64,000 nt of DNA, taken from NCBI GenBank assembly GCA_900547405.1, contig URGL01000001.1, positions 62,001 through 126,000 of the forward strand, read 5' to 3'. The notes beneath the pieces are model-generated. The model was not told the DNA's origin. It was given only the letters and a program-made list of their open reading frames with translations, and ran no database searches. This document shows, piece after piece, positions 50,773 to 57,963 of the stretch (within the stretch, counting starts at the first letter, position 1; every line of letters begins with the position of its first letter). The stretch is from an uncultured Eubacteriales bacterium (GTDB lineage Bacteria > Bacillota > Clostridia > Oscillospirales > Oscillospiraceae). The position numbers and the translations under genes are program-made.

Positions 50773-50801
50773 ATTATATCCGGTTTTCGGGAGAAAGTCA
50801 A
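50773..50801 (-). promoter_or_regulatory. Promoter of the divergent topoisomerase pair
   Basis: Minus strand TTGACT (50796-50801), 17 bp, TATAAT (50773-50778), 41 bp before the B subunit start. Confidence 0.75.
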
Positions 50802-50804
50802 CAT

Positions 50805-50930
50805 CCCCTTGCCTCCCCTGGGGGAAGGCGGCCCCCAGGCCGGATAAGGGGCAATACCGAGTCAGACTCTGTGCCGCCCCACACCCGTCACGCCGAAGGC
50901 GTGACACCCTCTCCTGGGAGAGGGTAAAAA
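50805..50930. repeat. Interspersed GC-rich hairpin repeat (copy 2)
   Basis: A non-coding segment with three stems: CCCCTGGGGG near 50816, GTCACGC(cgaag)GCGTGAC (50887-50905), and CCCTCTCC(tg)GGGAGAGGG. CGTCACG and GGGGGAAGGC are shared with the copy at 9661-9740. It looks like a mobile-type or structural intergenic repeat; no protein is encoded. Confidence 0.5.
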
Positions 50931-50938
50931 ATCCCCTC

Positions 50939-50967
50939 TTGTTTTTTTCTGACATACCGGTTATAAT
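50939..50967 (+). promoter_or_regulatory. Promoter of the DUF1858 gene
   Basis: TTGTTT (50939-50944), 17 bp, TATAAT (50962-50967), 35 bp before the ATG. The -35 is poor, the -10 perfect. Confidence 0.5.
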
Positions 50968-51002
50968 AAGGCGTAAAAAGAAAAAAGCAGGAGGTCATTA
51001 CA

Positions 51003-51224
51003 ATGGCTGTTAAAATTGAAAAGGAAACCATCATCGGCGATATTCTGGACGTGGCCCCTCAGGCTGCCCCTTTGTTCTTCGCCATCGGCATGCACTGCCT
51101 GGGCTGCCCCTCTTCCCGGGGCGAGACCGTTGAGGAAGCCTGCATGGTCCACGGTGTGGACTGCGAGCCCTTCCTGGCCCAGCTGAACCACTTCCTGGAG
51201 GCCTACGAGGCCGAAAACGGCTGA
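51003..51224 (+). CDS. DUF1858 redox-disulfide protein
   Basis: A 73-residue cytoplasmic protein of the DUF1858 group (also called hybrid-cluster-associated redox disulfide domain). The signature is FAIGMHCLGCPSSRGETVEEACMVHGVD, where Cys33 and Cys36 (CLGC) could form a redox disulfide or bind metal. Members are often near hybrid-cluster or molybdenum enzymes, but here it is alone with its own promoter and terminator. AGGAGG lies before the ATG. Function is not proven for this family. Confidence 0.87.
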   Translation: MAVKIEKETIIGDILDVAPQAAPLFFAIGMHCLGCPSSRGETVEEACMVHGVDCEPFLAQLNHFLEAYEAENG

Positions 51225-51240
51225 TTTTTTGTTCATTCGC

Positions 51241-51268
51241 GTAGGGGTCGATGCCTGCATCGGCCCGA
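51241..51268. repeat. Short interspersed repeat around GTAGGGGTCGATGCC
   Basis: GTAGGGGTCGATGCCTGCAT then CGGCCCG, with an inner CGATGC/GCATCG palindrome. From general knowledge very similar units recur between genes in Oscillospiraceae genomes. It leads straight into the hairpin terminator. Confidence 0.5.
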
Positions 51269-51269
51269 A

Positions 51270-51295
51270 CCCCTCTCCTGCAGGAGAGGGGTTTT
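51270..51295 (+). terminator. Perfect-palindrome terminator of the DUF1858 gene
   Basis: A 22-bp perfect palindrome, CCCCTCTCCTG and its complement (51270-51291), then TTTTATG. Confidence 0.85.
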
Positions 51296-51317
51296 ATGTA
51301 CAAGGAGGCTGTACCCT

Positions 51318-51977
51318 ATGAAACTCCCCATCTCTGCCCGGCTTCTGGCCTGCTGCGACTATATCGCCCCCGGGGACCGGGTAGCGGATATCGGCTGCGA
51401 TCACGGGTATCTGGGCATTTATCTGCTGCTGAGTGGCATCTCCCCCCACACCATTGAGGCGGACATCCGGCCCGGGCCTCTGTCCGCTGCCGTAAAAAAC
51501 GGAGAAAAATACGGCGTCGAGGACAACATAACCTTCTGCCTCTCCAATGGAGCCCAGGATATCCCCCGAAATTTCGACACTCTGGTCTGCGCCGGCATGG
51601 GAGCGGACGTGATGATCTCCATTCTCTCCGCCGCTCCCTGGCTGCAAAGTGACCGGTACCGGCTGGTGCTCCAATGCCAGTCGAAGGCCCCCGTTCTGCG
51701 AAAATATCTCAGTGAAACCGGCTGGCGCATTCGGCGGGAGCAGGTGCTGAGGGACGGACGGTTCCTCTACACCGTCATGGACTGTGTCTGGGAGCCGGGA
51801 CAGGTCCTGACCCCCGGGCAGTGTTACCTCTCCCCTGCCCTCCTGGCAAGCGGCTGCCCCCTGCTGCCGGAATACATCGCCTGGGTCCGGGACCATCTGG
51901 CTCTCAGTGTCCGGAGTCAGGGAGTCGGGGCGGATCCCTTTGAAATGGACGCATGGAAGGAGCTGAATCCCTTATGA
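51318..51977 (+). CDS. trmK: tRNA (adenine-22 N1)-methyltransferase TrmK
   Basis: TrmK methylates N1 of A22 in some bacterial tRNAs and is specific to bacteria. The 219-residue Rossmann methyltransferase has VADIGCDHGYLGIYLLLSG (SAM motif I), IEADIRPGPLSAAVKNGEKYG and LVCAGMGADVMISIL. A short C-terminal helical part follows. AAGGAGG lies before the ATG, framed by a GTACA/TGTAC stem. The Nif3-like gene overlaps its end by 4 bp (ATGA), the usual partner of trmK in Firmicutes. Confidence 0.93.
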   Translation: MKLPISARLLACCDYIAPGDRVADIGCDHGYLGIYLLLSGISPHTIEADIRPGPLSAAVKNGEKYGVEDNITFCLSNGAQDIPRNFDTLVCAGMGADVMISILSAAPWLQSDRYRLVLQCQSKAPVLRKYLSETGWRIRREQVLRDGRFLYTVMDCVWEPGQVLTPGQCYLSPALLASGCPLLPEYIAWVRDHLALSVRSQGVGADPFEMDAWKELNPL

Positions 51978-52738
51978 CCACCGTTTCTGACATTCTTACT
52001 TACCTGGAGACTTTGGCCCCCCTGGACCTTGCCATGGACTGGGACAATCCGGGCCTCCAGCTTGGGGACCGGTCCTCCTCTGTTACCAAGGTTCTTGTGG
52101 CCCTGGACCCCTTCGAGGACGCGGCCCGGGAAGCCATTTCCCTTGGGGCAGAGCTGATCGTCACTCACCATCCCCTGTTTTTCAGCCCCATCAAAAGCCT
52201 CACCGAGGATACTGCTGTGGGCCGCACCGCCCGGCTCCTGATCCAGAACAACATCAGCCTATGGAGCGGTCACACCAATCTGGATATCGCCCCCGGCGGC
52301 GTAAATGACATTCTGGCGAAAAAACTTGGCCTTTCCCAGGTCCGCCCCATTCCTCCAGAGAACCTGCTGCGGGTGGGCTCCGTTCCGGAGATGCCTCTCG
52401 CCGCCTTCCTGGATACCGTGAAATCCAGCTTAGGCTGCCCGGTCCTGCGCTATGTGGATGCCGGTCGCCCCTGCCGCCGGATCGCCGTAGGCGGCGGGGC
52501 CTGCGGGTCGGAACTGAAGCTGGCACAAGAAGCGCTCTGCGACACCTTTGTGACCTCGGACCTGAAATACAATCAGTTCTGGGACGCTCAGGACCTTGGG
52601 ATGAACCTCATCGACTCCGGCCACTTCTATACGGAAAACCCGGTGTGCGAAATGCTGGCCGCAGGGCTGGGTGCTGAATTTCCCGGCATCACAGTCAAAA
52701 TTTCCGAAAGCCACGGGGACTGCATGAAATTCTTCTGA
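51974..52738 (+). CDS. Nif3-like dinuclear metal-centre hexameric protein
   Basis: A 254-residue protein of the Nif3/YqfO family, sometimes annotated as GTP cyclohydrolase I type 2, activity unsure. Metal-binding wording: WDNPGLQLGDRSS, VTHHPLFFSPIKSL, GHTNLDIAPGGVND and DSGHFYTENPVCEML. It lacks the long PII-like insertion of YqfO, so it is the short form. ATG at 51974 overlaps the trmK stop as ATGA. Confidence 0.9.
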   Translation: MTTVSDILTYLETLAPLDLAMDWDNPGLQLGDRSSSVTKVLVALDPFEDAAREAISLGAELIVTHHPLFFSPIKSLTEDTAVGRTARLLIQNNISLWSGHTNLDIAPGGVNDILAKKLGLSQVRPIPPENLLRVGSVPEMPLAAFLDTVKSSLGCPVLRYVDAGRPCRRIAVGGGACGSELKLAQEALCDTFVTSDLKYNQFWDAQDLGMNLIDSGHFYTENPVCEMLAAGLGAEFPGITVKISESHGDCMKFF

Positions 52739-52745
52739 TTACCCG

Positions 52746-52774
52746 TTGATTTTTCTTGCGTAAAGTGCTAGAAT
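52746..52774 (+). promoter_or_regulatory. Promoter of yebC
   Basis: TTGATT (52746-52751), 17 bp, TAGAAT (52769-52774), 47 bp before the ATG. Confidence 0.6.
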
Positions 52775-52821
52775 AGGTTGAACATTTTTTGAAAACATTC
52801 CAAGAAAGGGAAGATTTAGAT

Positions 52822-53556
52822 ATGTCCGGACATTCCAAATGGCATAACATTCAGAAAACCAAGGGCGCACAGGACGCCAAGCGTGCCGCCTCCTTCACCA
52901 AGATCGCGAAGGAAATGATCGTGGCCGTAAAGGAGGGCGGCGGCTCTGCTGATCCCGCCTACAACTCCCGCCTGGCTACCGTAATCACCAAGGCCAAGGC
53001 CGCCAACATGCCCAACGACAACATCAAGCGGGTCCTGGAGAAGGCCGGCTCCGCCGGTTCCGGCGACAACTATGAGTCCATCACCTACGAAGGCTACGGC
53101 CCCGGCGGTGTGGCCGTCATTGTTGAGACCATGACCGACAACCGGAACCGGACCGCCGGTTCCGTCCGCCACCACTTCGACAAGTACGGCGGAAACCTGG
53201 GCGCCAACGGCTGCGTCAGCTGGAGCTTCGACAAGAAGGGCGTTCTTGTCATCGACAACGAGGACGGCGACTACGAGGAAGACCAGGTCATGATGGACGC
53301 CATGGACTGCGGCGCCGATGACTTTGAGGCCGACGGCGATGTGTTCACCGTCTACACCACCCCCGACGACTTCAACGCCGTGGCCGATGCCATGAGCGCC
53401 AAGAACTACAAGTTCGTCTCCGCCCAGATCGAAATGGTCCCTCAGAACTATGTGAAGCTCTCCCCTGAGGATGCCGACAAGATGGAAAAGATGCTGGACC
53501 TGTTCGACGACGATGACGATGTCCAGAACACCTGGCACAACTGGGATCAGGAATAA
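52822..53556 (+). CDS. yebC: YebC/PmpR-family protein (TACO1-like)
   Basis: A 244-residue protein of the YebC/PmpR family. Members act as transcription regulators or, for one subgroup, help ribosomes translate proline-rich stretches. The N-terminal SGHSKWHNIQKTKGAQDAKRAASFTKIAKEM and the middle GYGPGGVAVIVETMTDNRNRTAGSVRHHFDKYGGNLGANGCVSWSFDKKG are highly conserved. AAGGGAAG precedes ATG 52822; an in-frame start upstream lacks it. An acidic C-terminus (DLFDDDDDVQ) is typical. Confidence 0.93.
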   Translation: MSGHSKWHNIQKTKGAQDAKRAASFTKIAKEMIVAVKEGGGSADPAYNSRLATVITKAKAANMPNDNIKRVLEKAGSAGSGDNYESITYEGYGPGGVAVIVETMTDNRNRTAGSVRHHFDKYGGNLGANGCVSWSFDKKGVLVIDNEDGDYEEDQVMMDAMDCGADDFEADGDVFTVYTTPDDFNAVADAMSAKNYKFVSAQIEMVPQNYVKLSPEDADKMEKMLDLFDDDDDVQNTWHNWDQE

Positions 53557-53570
53557 TTGGTATATACCTC

Positions 53571-53606
53571 ACCGCGGAAAGGTTTTCCCCTTTCCGCGGT
53601 TTTTTG
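53571..53606 (+). terminator. Terminator of yebC
   Basis: A 12-bp perfect stem (53571-53582 with 53589-53600), loop of 6, then TTTTTGG. Confidence 0.9.
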
Positions 53607-53655
53607 GGCCTCGTCGGATGAAAGCATCCTCCCCGTTCGCACAGGAGATACACAA

Positions 53656-53688
53656 ATCGCCGGAAGCCTGATAGGGGCTTCCGGCGAT
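53656..53688 (-). terminator. ptsI: Terminator of the ptsHI transcript
   Basis: A 13-bp perfect stem (53656-53668 with 53676-53688), loop of 7. The minus strand then reads TTGTG. It lies 14 bp after the ptsI stop. Confidence 0.75.
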
Positions 53689-53701
53689 AGAAATTGCACG
53701 C

Positions 53702-55357
53702 TTAGGACCGCAGAGCACTGAGGTCGCAGGTGCGGGTGTCGGTATTGCGGATCTCCTGACGCAGGGGCAGGACGGCAGTTGGGGTAACGGAGAGCTCATC
53801 AATGCCCATAGCCATGAAGGTGGACAGCAGGCTCAGGTCCGCGCCCAGCTCGCCGCAGATGCCGATCCAGATGCCGGCCTTGTGGGCGGCATCCGCGGCC
53901 ATCTTCAGCGCCCGCAGAACGGCAGGGTGATGGGGATCGTAGAACCGGCCCAGGTCGTTGCACTGACGGTCACAGGCCAGGGTGTACTGGGTCAGGTCGT
54001 TGGTGCCGACGGAGAAGAAGTCCACCAGCTTGGCCAGATCCTCCGCCACAAATACAGAGGCAGGGGTCTCGATCATGATGCCCAGCTCCGTCTCGGGGTC
54101 GTAGGGAACGCCCTCCAGGGTCAGCTCCTTCATGACGCTTTCGCAGGCGCGCTTACACTCCTCCACTTCCCAGACAGAGGTGATCATGGGGAACATAATG
54201 GCAACCTTGCCGTAAGCAGAGGCCCGGTACAGGGCCCGGAGCTGGGTCCGGAACACTTCGGGGCGGTTCAGGGAGATCCGGATGGCCCGGATGCCCATAG
54301 CAGGGTTCTCCTCCTTGGGCATATTGAAGTAGGCAACCTGCTTGTCAGCGCCGATGTCCAGGGTGCGGATGATGACCCGCTTGCCGTCCATGGCCTCGGC
54401 TACCTTCTTGTAGGCCTGGAACTGCTCCTCCTCGGTGGGGTAGTAGTCCGCAGCCAGGTAGAGGAACTCGGACCGGAACAGGCCGATGCCCTGGCCGTCG
54501 TTGGCAAGAACGGAATTTACATCCTCGGGAGAGCCGATATTGCAATAGAGCTTAATGTGCTTGCCGTCCAGGGTCACATCCTCCTGACCCTTCATGGTCT
54601 GCAGCAGCGCCTTGCGCTTCTGCTGGGCATCGTACTTGGCCTTCAGATTGGTCAGGGTGATTTCGTCCGGGTCCAGGATCAGCAGACCGGTCTCCCCATC
54701 GATGTAGGCCATCCGTCCCTCATACTCGCTCTTCAGAGCTTCGCCAAAGCCGCAGATGGCGGGGATGCCCATGGTCCGGGCCAGGATGGCAGTGTGGCTA
54801 TTGCTGGAGCCTCCCTGGGTAACAAAGCCCAGGATCTTGCTCTTGTCCATCTGCAAGGTCTCAGAGGGAGCCAGGTCGTCAGCGGCCAGGACAATGGGCT
54901 CATTGGAGTTGATGCCGCCCTCAGAAACACCCATCAGATTGTTGATGATCCGGCGGCTCACATCCAGGATATCGGCGGATCGGGCCTGCATGTAAGCGTC
55001 CTCCATAGCGGCAAACATCTCAGCAAACTGGTTGCCAGCGGTCTGGACGGCGTACTCGGCACAGCAGGACTCGCTTTCCATGGTGTCCATGACACAGGCC
55101 ACATAGTCCTCGTCCTCAACGAACATGGCGTGGGTCTCAAAGAGAACGGCGGACTCTTCTCCCGCTTCCTCCCGGCATTTGTCGGCCAGCTCCTCCAGCT
55201 GGGCGATGGACTGCTGCTGTGCCTCGGCAAACCGGGCCTTCTCCGCCTCCAGATCCTCTACCTTCCGGTTGGTGACAGCCGTATCCTCTCGCTTATAGAA
55301 ATACAGCTTGCCCTTGATCACACCGGCGGAAACGCCTTTTCCTTGAATCGTAATCAT
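53702..55357 (-). CDS. ptsI: PTS enzyme I
   Basis: Enzyme I takes phosphate from PEP and passes it to HPr. The 551-residue protein has an N-terminal HPr-binding helical part, the phospho-His domain with GGSSNSHTAILARTMGIPA (His188), and the PEP-binding barrel with GIGLFRSEFLYL, RIIRTLDIGADKQ and NDLTQYTLACDR, plus the catalytic CGELGAD. Length is slightly under the usual 570. It follows ptsH by 33 bp. It would phosphorylate HPr for the ula permease and probably for other PTS too. Confidence 0.97.
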   Translation of the reverse strand: MITIQGKGVSAGVIKGKLYFYKREDTAVTNRKVEDLEAEKARFAEAQQQSIAQLEELADKCREEAGEESAVLFETHAMFVEDEDYVACVMDTMESESCCAEYAVQTAGNQFAEMFAAMEDAYMQARSADILDVSRRIINNLMGVSEGGINSNEPIVLAADDLAPSETLQMDKSKILGFVTQGGSSNSHTAILARTMGIPAICGFGEALKSEYEGRMAYIDGETGLLILDPDEITLTNLKAKYDAQQKRKALLQTMKGQEDVTLDGKHIKLYCNIGSPEDVNSVLANDGQGIGLFRSEFLYLAADYYPTEEEQFQAYKKVAEAMDGKRVIIRTLDIGADKQVAYFNMPKEENPAMGIRAIRISLNRPEVFRTQLRALYRASAYGKVAIMFPMITSVWEVEECKRACESVMKELTLEGVPYDPETELGIMIETPASVFVAEDLAKLVDFFSVGTNDLTQYTLACDRQCNDLGRFYDPHHPAVLRALKMAADAAHKAGIWIGICGELGADLSLLSTFMAMGIDELSVTPTAVLPLRQEIRNTDTRTCDLSALRS

Positions 55358-55390
55358 GACTTGCTCCCCTTTGTGCTTATTTGCTTATGC

Positions 55391-55651
55391 TTACAGATTA
55401 TCCTGGAAGAACTTCTCCATGGCGGCAATGGCCTCATCCTCGGCAGGGCCCTCAGCCTTGACGGTGACCTCATCGCCGTTCTTCACAGCCAGACCCATGA
55501 TCATCATCAGCTGGGTAGCCTTGATGGTCTTGGCACCCTTGGTGATGGTGATGGTGGTATCGGGGTAAGCCTTGGCAGCCTTGGCCAGCATACCGGCGGG
55601 ACGGGCGTGGAGACCCAGAGGATCGTTAACGGTATAATTGAATTCTTTCAT
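55391..55651 (-). CDS. ptsH: PTS phosphocarrier HPr, Ser46 position changed
   Basis: An 86-residue phosphocarrier. His15 in DPLGLHARPAG is the EI target. The usual regulatory serine (Ser46 of Bacillus, in KSIMGVMSLG) is not there: the region reads GAKTIKATQLMMIMGLAVKNG, with Gln47 or Thr46 in its place depending on the alignment. Phosphorylation by HPr kinase and CcpA control through this HPr should therefore be reduced or absent. GGTGGAGACC-like leader with GGAG precedes the ATG. Confidence 0.94.
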   Translation of the reverse strand: MKEFNYTVNDPLGLHARPAGMLAKAAKAYPDTTITITKGAKTIKATQLMMIMGLAVKNGDEVTVKAEGPAEDEAIAAMEKFFQDNL

Positions 55652-55688
55652 GGTGGAGACCTCTTTCTAAATTATAAGGATAATAATG

Positions 55689-55716
55689 ATTATATTATAT
55701 TTTCGAGAAAAAGCAA
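55689..55716 (-). promoter_or_regulatory. ptsH: Promoter of ptsHI
   Basis: Minus strand TTGCTT (55711-55716), 16 bp, TATAAT (55689-55694), 38 bp before ptsH. A second TATAAT overlaps at 55694-55699. ptsHI can thus be made apart from the ula genes upstream. Confidence 0.6.
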
Positions 55717-55723
55717 GCCTTAT

Positions 55724-56422
55724 TTAATTTTTCTGCCCGTAATAGGCGTTGGGGCCATGCTTGCGCATATAGTGCTTGTCCTGGATCCGCTGGGGAGCGG
55801 GGGCAGCGCTGGGATCTACCTGCCGGGTCAGGATAGCCATCTTGGCCACTTCCTCCAGCACCACGGCGTGGTAGACAGCCTGAGCGGGATCCTTGCCCCA
55901 GGTGAAGGGGCCGTGGCTGTGGCAGATAACAGCGGGGACGGCGGTGGGGTCCAGGCCCCGGTCCTTGAATGTCTCGATAATGACGGTGCCGGTGCCCTTT
56001 TCATAGTCCTCATCCAGCTCAGCCTGAGTCAGGTGCCGGGCACAGGGAATGGCTCCGTAGAAATAGTCCGCGTGGGTGGTGCCGTAGCAGGGAATGTCCC
56101 GGCCCGCCTGGGCCCAGGCTACGGCATAGGGGCTATGGGTATGGACGATACCCCCCACCTTCGGGAAGGCTTTGTAGAGCTCGATGTGGGTCTTGGTGTC
56201 GGAGCTGGGATTCAGGTCTCCTTCCACCACATGGCCCTCCAGGTCCAGAACCACCAGCATATCGGGGGTCAGCTCTTCGTACTCCACGCCGCTGGGCTTG
56301 ATCACGATCAGTCCCTTCTCCCGGTCAATGCCGGAGACGTTGCCCCAGGTATAGGTGACCAGATTCCGGCGGGGAAGCTCCATATTGGCCTCATAAACCT
56401 TTTGTTTCAGTTCTTCCAGCAT
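55724..56422 (-). CDS. ulaF: L-ribulose-5-phosphate 4-epimerase UlaF
   Basis: UlaF turns L-ribulose-5-phosphate into D-xylulose-5-phosphate, the last step of ascorbate-type breakdown. The 232-residue class II aldolase-fold enzyme has TWGNVSGIDREKGLIVIKPSGV, SSDTKTHIELYKAFP, GGIVHTHSPYAVAWAQAG (zinc His), TTHADYFYG and the end KHYMRKHGPNAYYGQ. It is clearly closer to UlaF than to AraD in several of these phrases. It starts 3 bp after the propeller gene stop, and ptsH follows after its own promoter. Confidence 0.95.
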   Translation of the reverse strand: MLEELKQKVYEANMELPRRNLVTYTWGNVSGIDREKGLIVIKPSGVEYEELTPDMLVVLDLEGHVVEGDLNPSSDTKTHIELYKAFPKVGGIVHTHSPYAVAWAQAGRDIPCYGTTHADYFYGAIPCARHLTQAELDEDYEKGTGTVIIETFKDRGLDPTAVPAVICHSHGPFTWGKDPAQAVYHAVVLEEVAKMAILTRQVDPSAAPAPQRIQDKHYMRKHGPNAYYGQKN

Positions 56423-56425
56423 GCT

Positions 56426-57490
56426 TCAGTCCTCCTCAATGATGTACATGGCGACCTCGTCGATCTCCCGGTTGGTGCCTACAACTACGTCCTGGCCCTT
56501 GGCATTGACAAAGTGCATGGCATTGGCGCAGCCGGTGTTGCGGTCGATATAGTCTACATGGTAATCGCCGGTCTCGCCGTCCCAGGTAATGGCGATGGTG
56601 TCCTTGGTGCCCTTCCGCCAGCCTACGATCCAGGTGGGCTTACCAAGAAGCTGGCAGGCCCAGGTGGCGTGGATCATGTCGGTTTCCTTCTCCGGCTTGC
56701 CGAACTTCCACTGGGGCACGTAGTTGCCGTGGGCATCCAGGTGATAGATCACGAGAGAAGCGCCATGGAAGGGGCTGATGGCACCCAGCTCCGGCTTGCC
56801 GTCCCCATCGAAATCCATAAGCACCGCGTCGGAGGTGGGCACGCTCAGGACCTGCTTGACGGTCCAGGGCTCACCGACAGCAACAGGGGGGGCAAACACA
56901 AACACGCCCTCCTCGCAGCCCACAACGGCAGCATCATAGCCGTCAACCTTGATCTGGCTGTAGCCGTGGTTCTTCAGCATACCGATCTTGATGGGGGTCA
57001 GCTTCAGCTGATTGGCCTCGTTGTAAGAGGACAGATCCTCCGGCAGAATGGCCCCGTAGCAGGCGCCGGGCATACGCCAGTCGTCTTTATACTCGTGGCC
57101 GGATTTCAGGCAGCAGACGATCAGGTAGTTGACGCCGTTCCGGTTGAGAATGCCAAACCGGTGGACAAAGGGAGCATCGCACAGTGTGCGGATGCTCCAG
57201 CCCTGGCCCTCCTTCTTGGCGATGACGATCTTGGCCTCCTTGGAGTCGTTGGGGGAATAGAACTTGTGGGTAGCCAGGAACATATCCTCGGTGCCGGGAA
57301 CGGGGGTCATGGTCATGACGCCGCCGGGCTCGGTCCATACGGTATCCAGCATCTCCCCTTCTTCGCTGAAGAGGTAGCAGGGGTCATGCTTTTCCGCCGC
57401 CACCAGGAAGGCGGGCTGGCCCTCGTGGGTCAGGCGGCTCATAGCGTAGCACTTGTTGAGGTTTGAAATAACACGCTTTTGGACTTTCAT
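56426..57490 (-). CDS. Cytoplasmic beta-propeller-like protein of the ula locus, function unknown
   Basis: A 354-residue protein with no signal peptide or membrane segment. Repeated strand units and an FG-GAP/VCBS-type calcium loop, DFDGDGKPELG (226-236), suggest a seven-bladed beta-propeller. Other repeats show hydrophobic strand, Gly/Asp turn, Trp or Tyr strand. No known enzyme motif is seen. ATG at 57490 is chosen because GGAGG lies 8 bases upstream; an in-frame extension has none. It is the first gene of the minus arm, with its stop 3 bp from ulaF, so it is made with the ascorbate enzymes and shares their operator region. A role as lactonase, epimerase or sugar-acid binder is a guess. Confidence 0.75.
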   Translation of the reverse strand: MKVQKRVISNLNKCYAMSRLTHEGQPAFLVAAEKHDPCYLFSEEGEMLDTVWTEPGGVMTMTPVPGTEDMFLATHKFYSPNDSKEAKIVIAKKEGQGWSIRTLCDAPFVHRFGILNRNGVNYLIVCCLKSGHEYKDDWRMPGACYGAILPEDLSSYNEANQLKLTPIKIGMLKNHGYSQIKVDGYDAAVVGCEEGVFVFAPPVAVGEPWTVKQVLSVPTSDAVLMDFDGDGKPELGAISPFHGASLVIYHLDAHGNYVPQWKFGKPEKETDMIHATWACQLLGKPTWIVGWRKGTKDTIAITWDGETGDYHVDYIDRNTGCANAMHFVNAKGQDVVVGTNREIDEVAMYIIEED

Positions 57491-57618
57491 GAAAAGAACC
57501 TCCAGGTCGATTTTCAGAATGTGCTCTTTTGAAACGAACATAAAGCAGAGGCTTTTTTCGCCACAAATCGAACACATCGAACATATACTTACCGGTTTGT
57601 CCGGTGATTACGCCTCAT

Positions 57619-57647
57619 ATTATAGCCTATACCATAGGAAATCGCAA
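57619..57647 (-). promoter_or_regulatory. Promoter of the propeller-ulaF arm
   Basis: Minus strand TTGCGA (57642-57647), 17 bp, TATAAT (57619-57624). Three CGAACA copies lie downstream of it, in the leader. Confidence 0.7.
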
Positions 57648-57883
57648 TAGGGTTTTTTGATTTTTTTCATTTTCCCTGTCAAATTTTACGGTCGGTTTTT
57701 GGTTAATTTGCTGATTTTTACATTCTGGTCATAATTGCACCGTCATTTTTTCGTTATACAATTATTGTATTTTACAGATATTTTCCAATTATTGCATTGT
57801 AAAAAGTTCTATTTTTTAATTCATCACTTTTTCGCATCTCCTAAATGGAACATTCAAATATGTAAAACGAACATATAATTTAC

Positions 57884-57912
57884 TTGAATTTTTGATTGTT
57901 TTGATATATGAT
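57884..57912 (+). promoter_or_regulatory. ulaG: Promoter of ulaGCAB
   Basis: TTGAAT (57884-57889), 17 bp, TATGAT (57907-57912). A CGAACA copy and dyad lie just upstream, and another copy 9 bp past the -10. Confidence 0.6.
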
Positions 57913-57963
57913 GGCATCAGCGAACAGTGATATACGCTTACCCATTATACAGGAGGAACCGAT

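Larger units (their letters stand above)
57491..57963. other. Divergent ula control region with CGAACA array
   Basis: A 473-bp AT-rich gap. It has one promoter for each arm. CGAACA occurs five times, all on the plus strand: 57535, 57569, 57578, 57868 and 57921; four extend to CGAACAYA-like forms. An ATATGT-N7-ACATAT dyad (57858-57876) overlaps one copy, and ACCGG-N5-CCGGT (57591-57605) lies just past the minus promoter. The middle (57650-57840) is plain AT-rich sequence. The DeoR regulator at 62305 is the natural candidate binder. Confidence 0.7.

Noticed and set aside
53882..57466. Very long open frame of 1194 codons on the plus strand
   Set aside because: It runs antisense to ptsI, ptsH, ulaF and the propeller gene, which all have clear family motifs. 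It is a shadow caused by GC-rich third positions.
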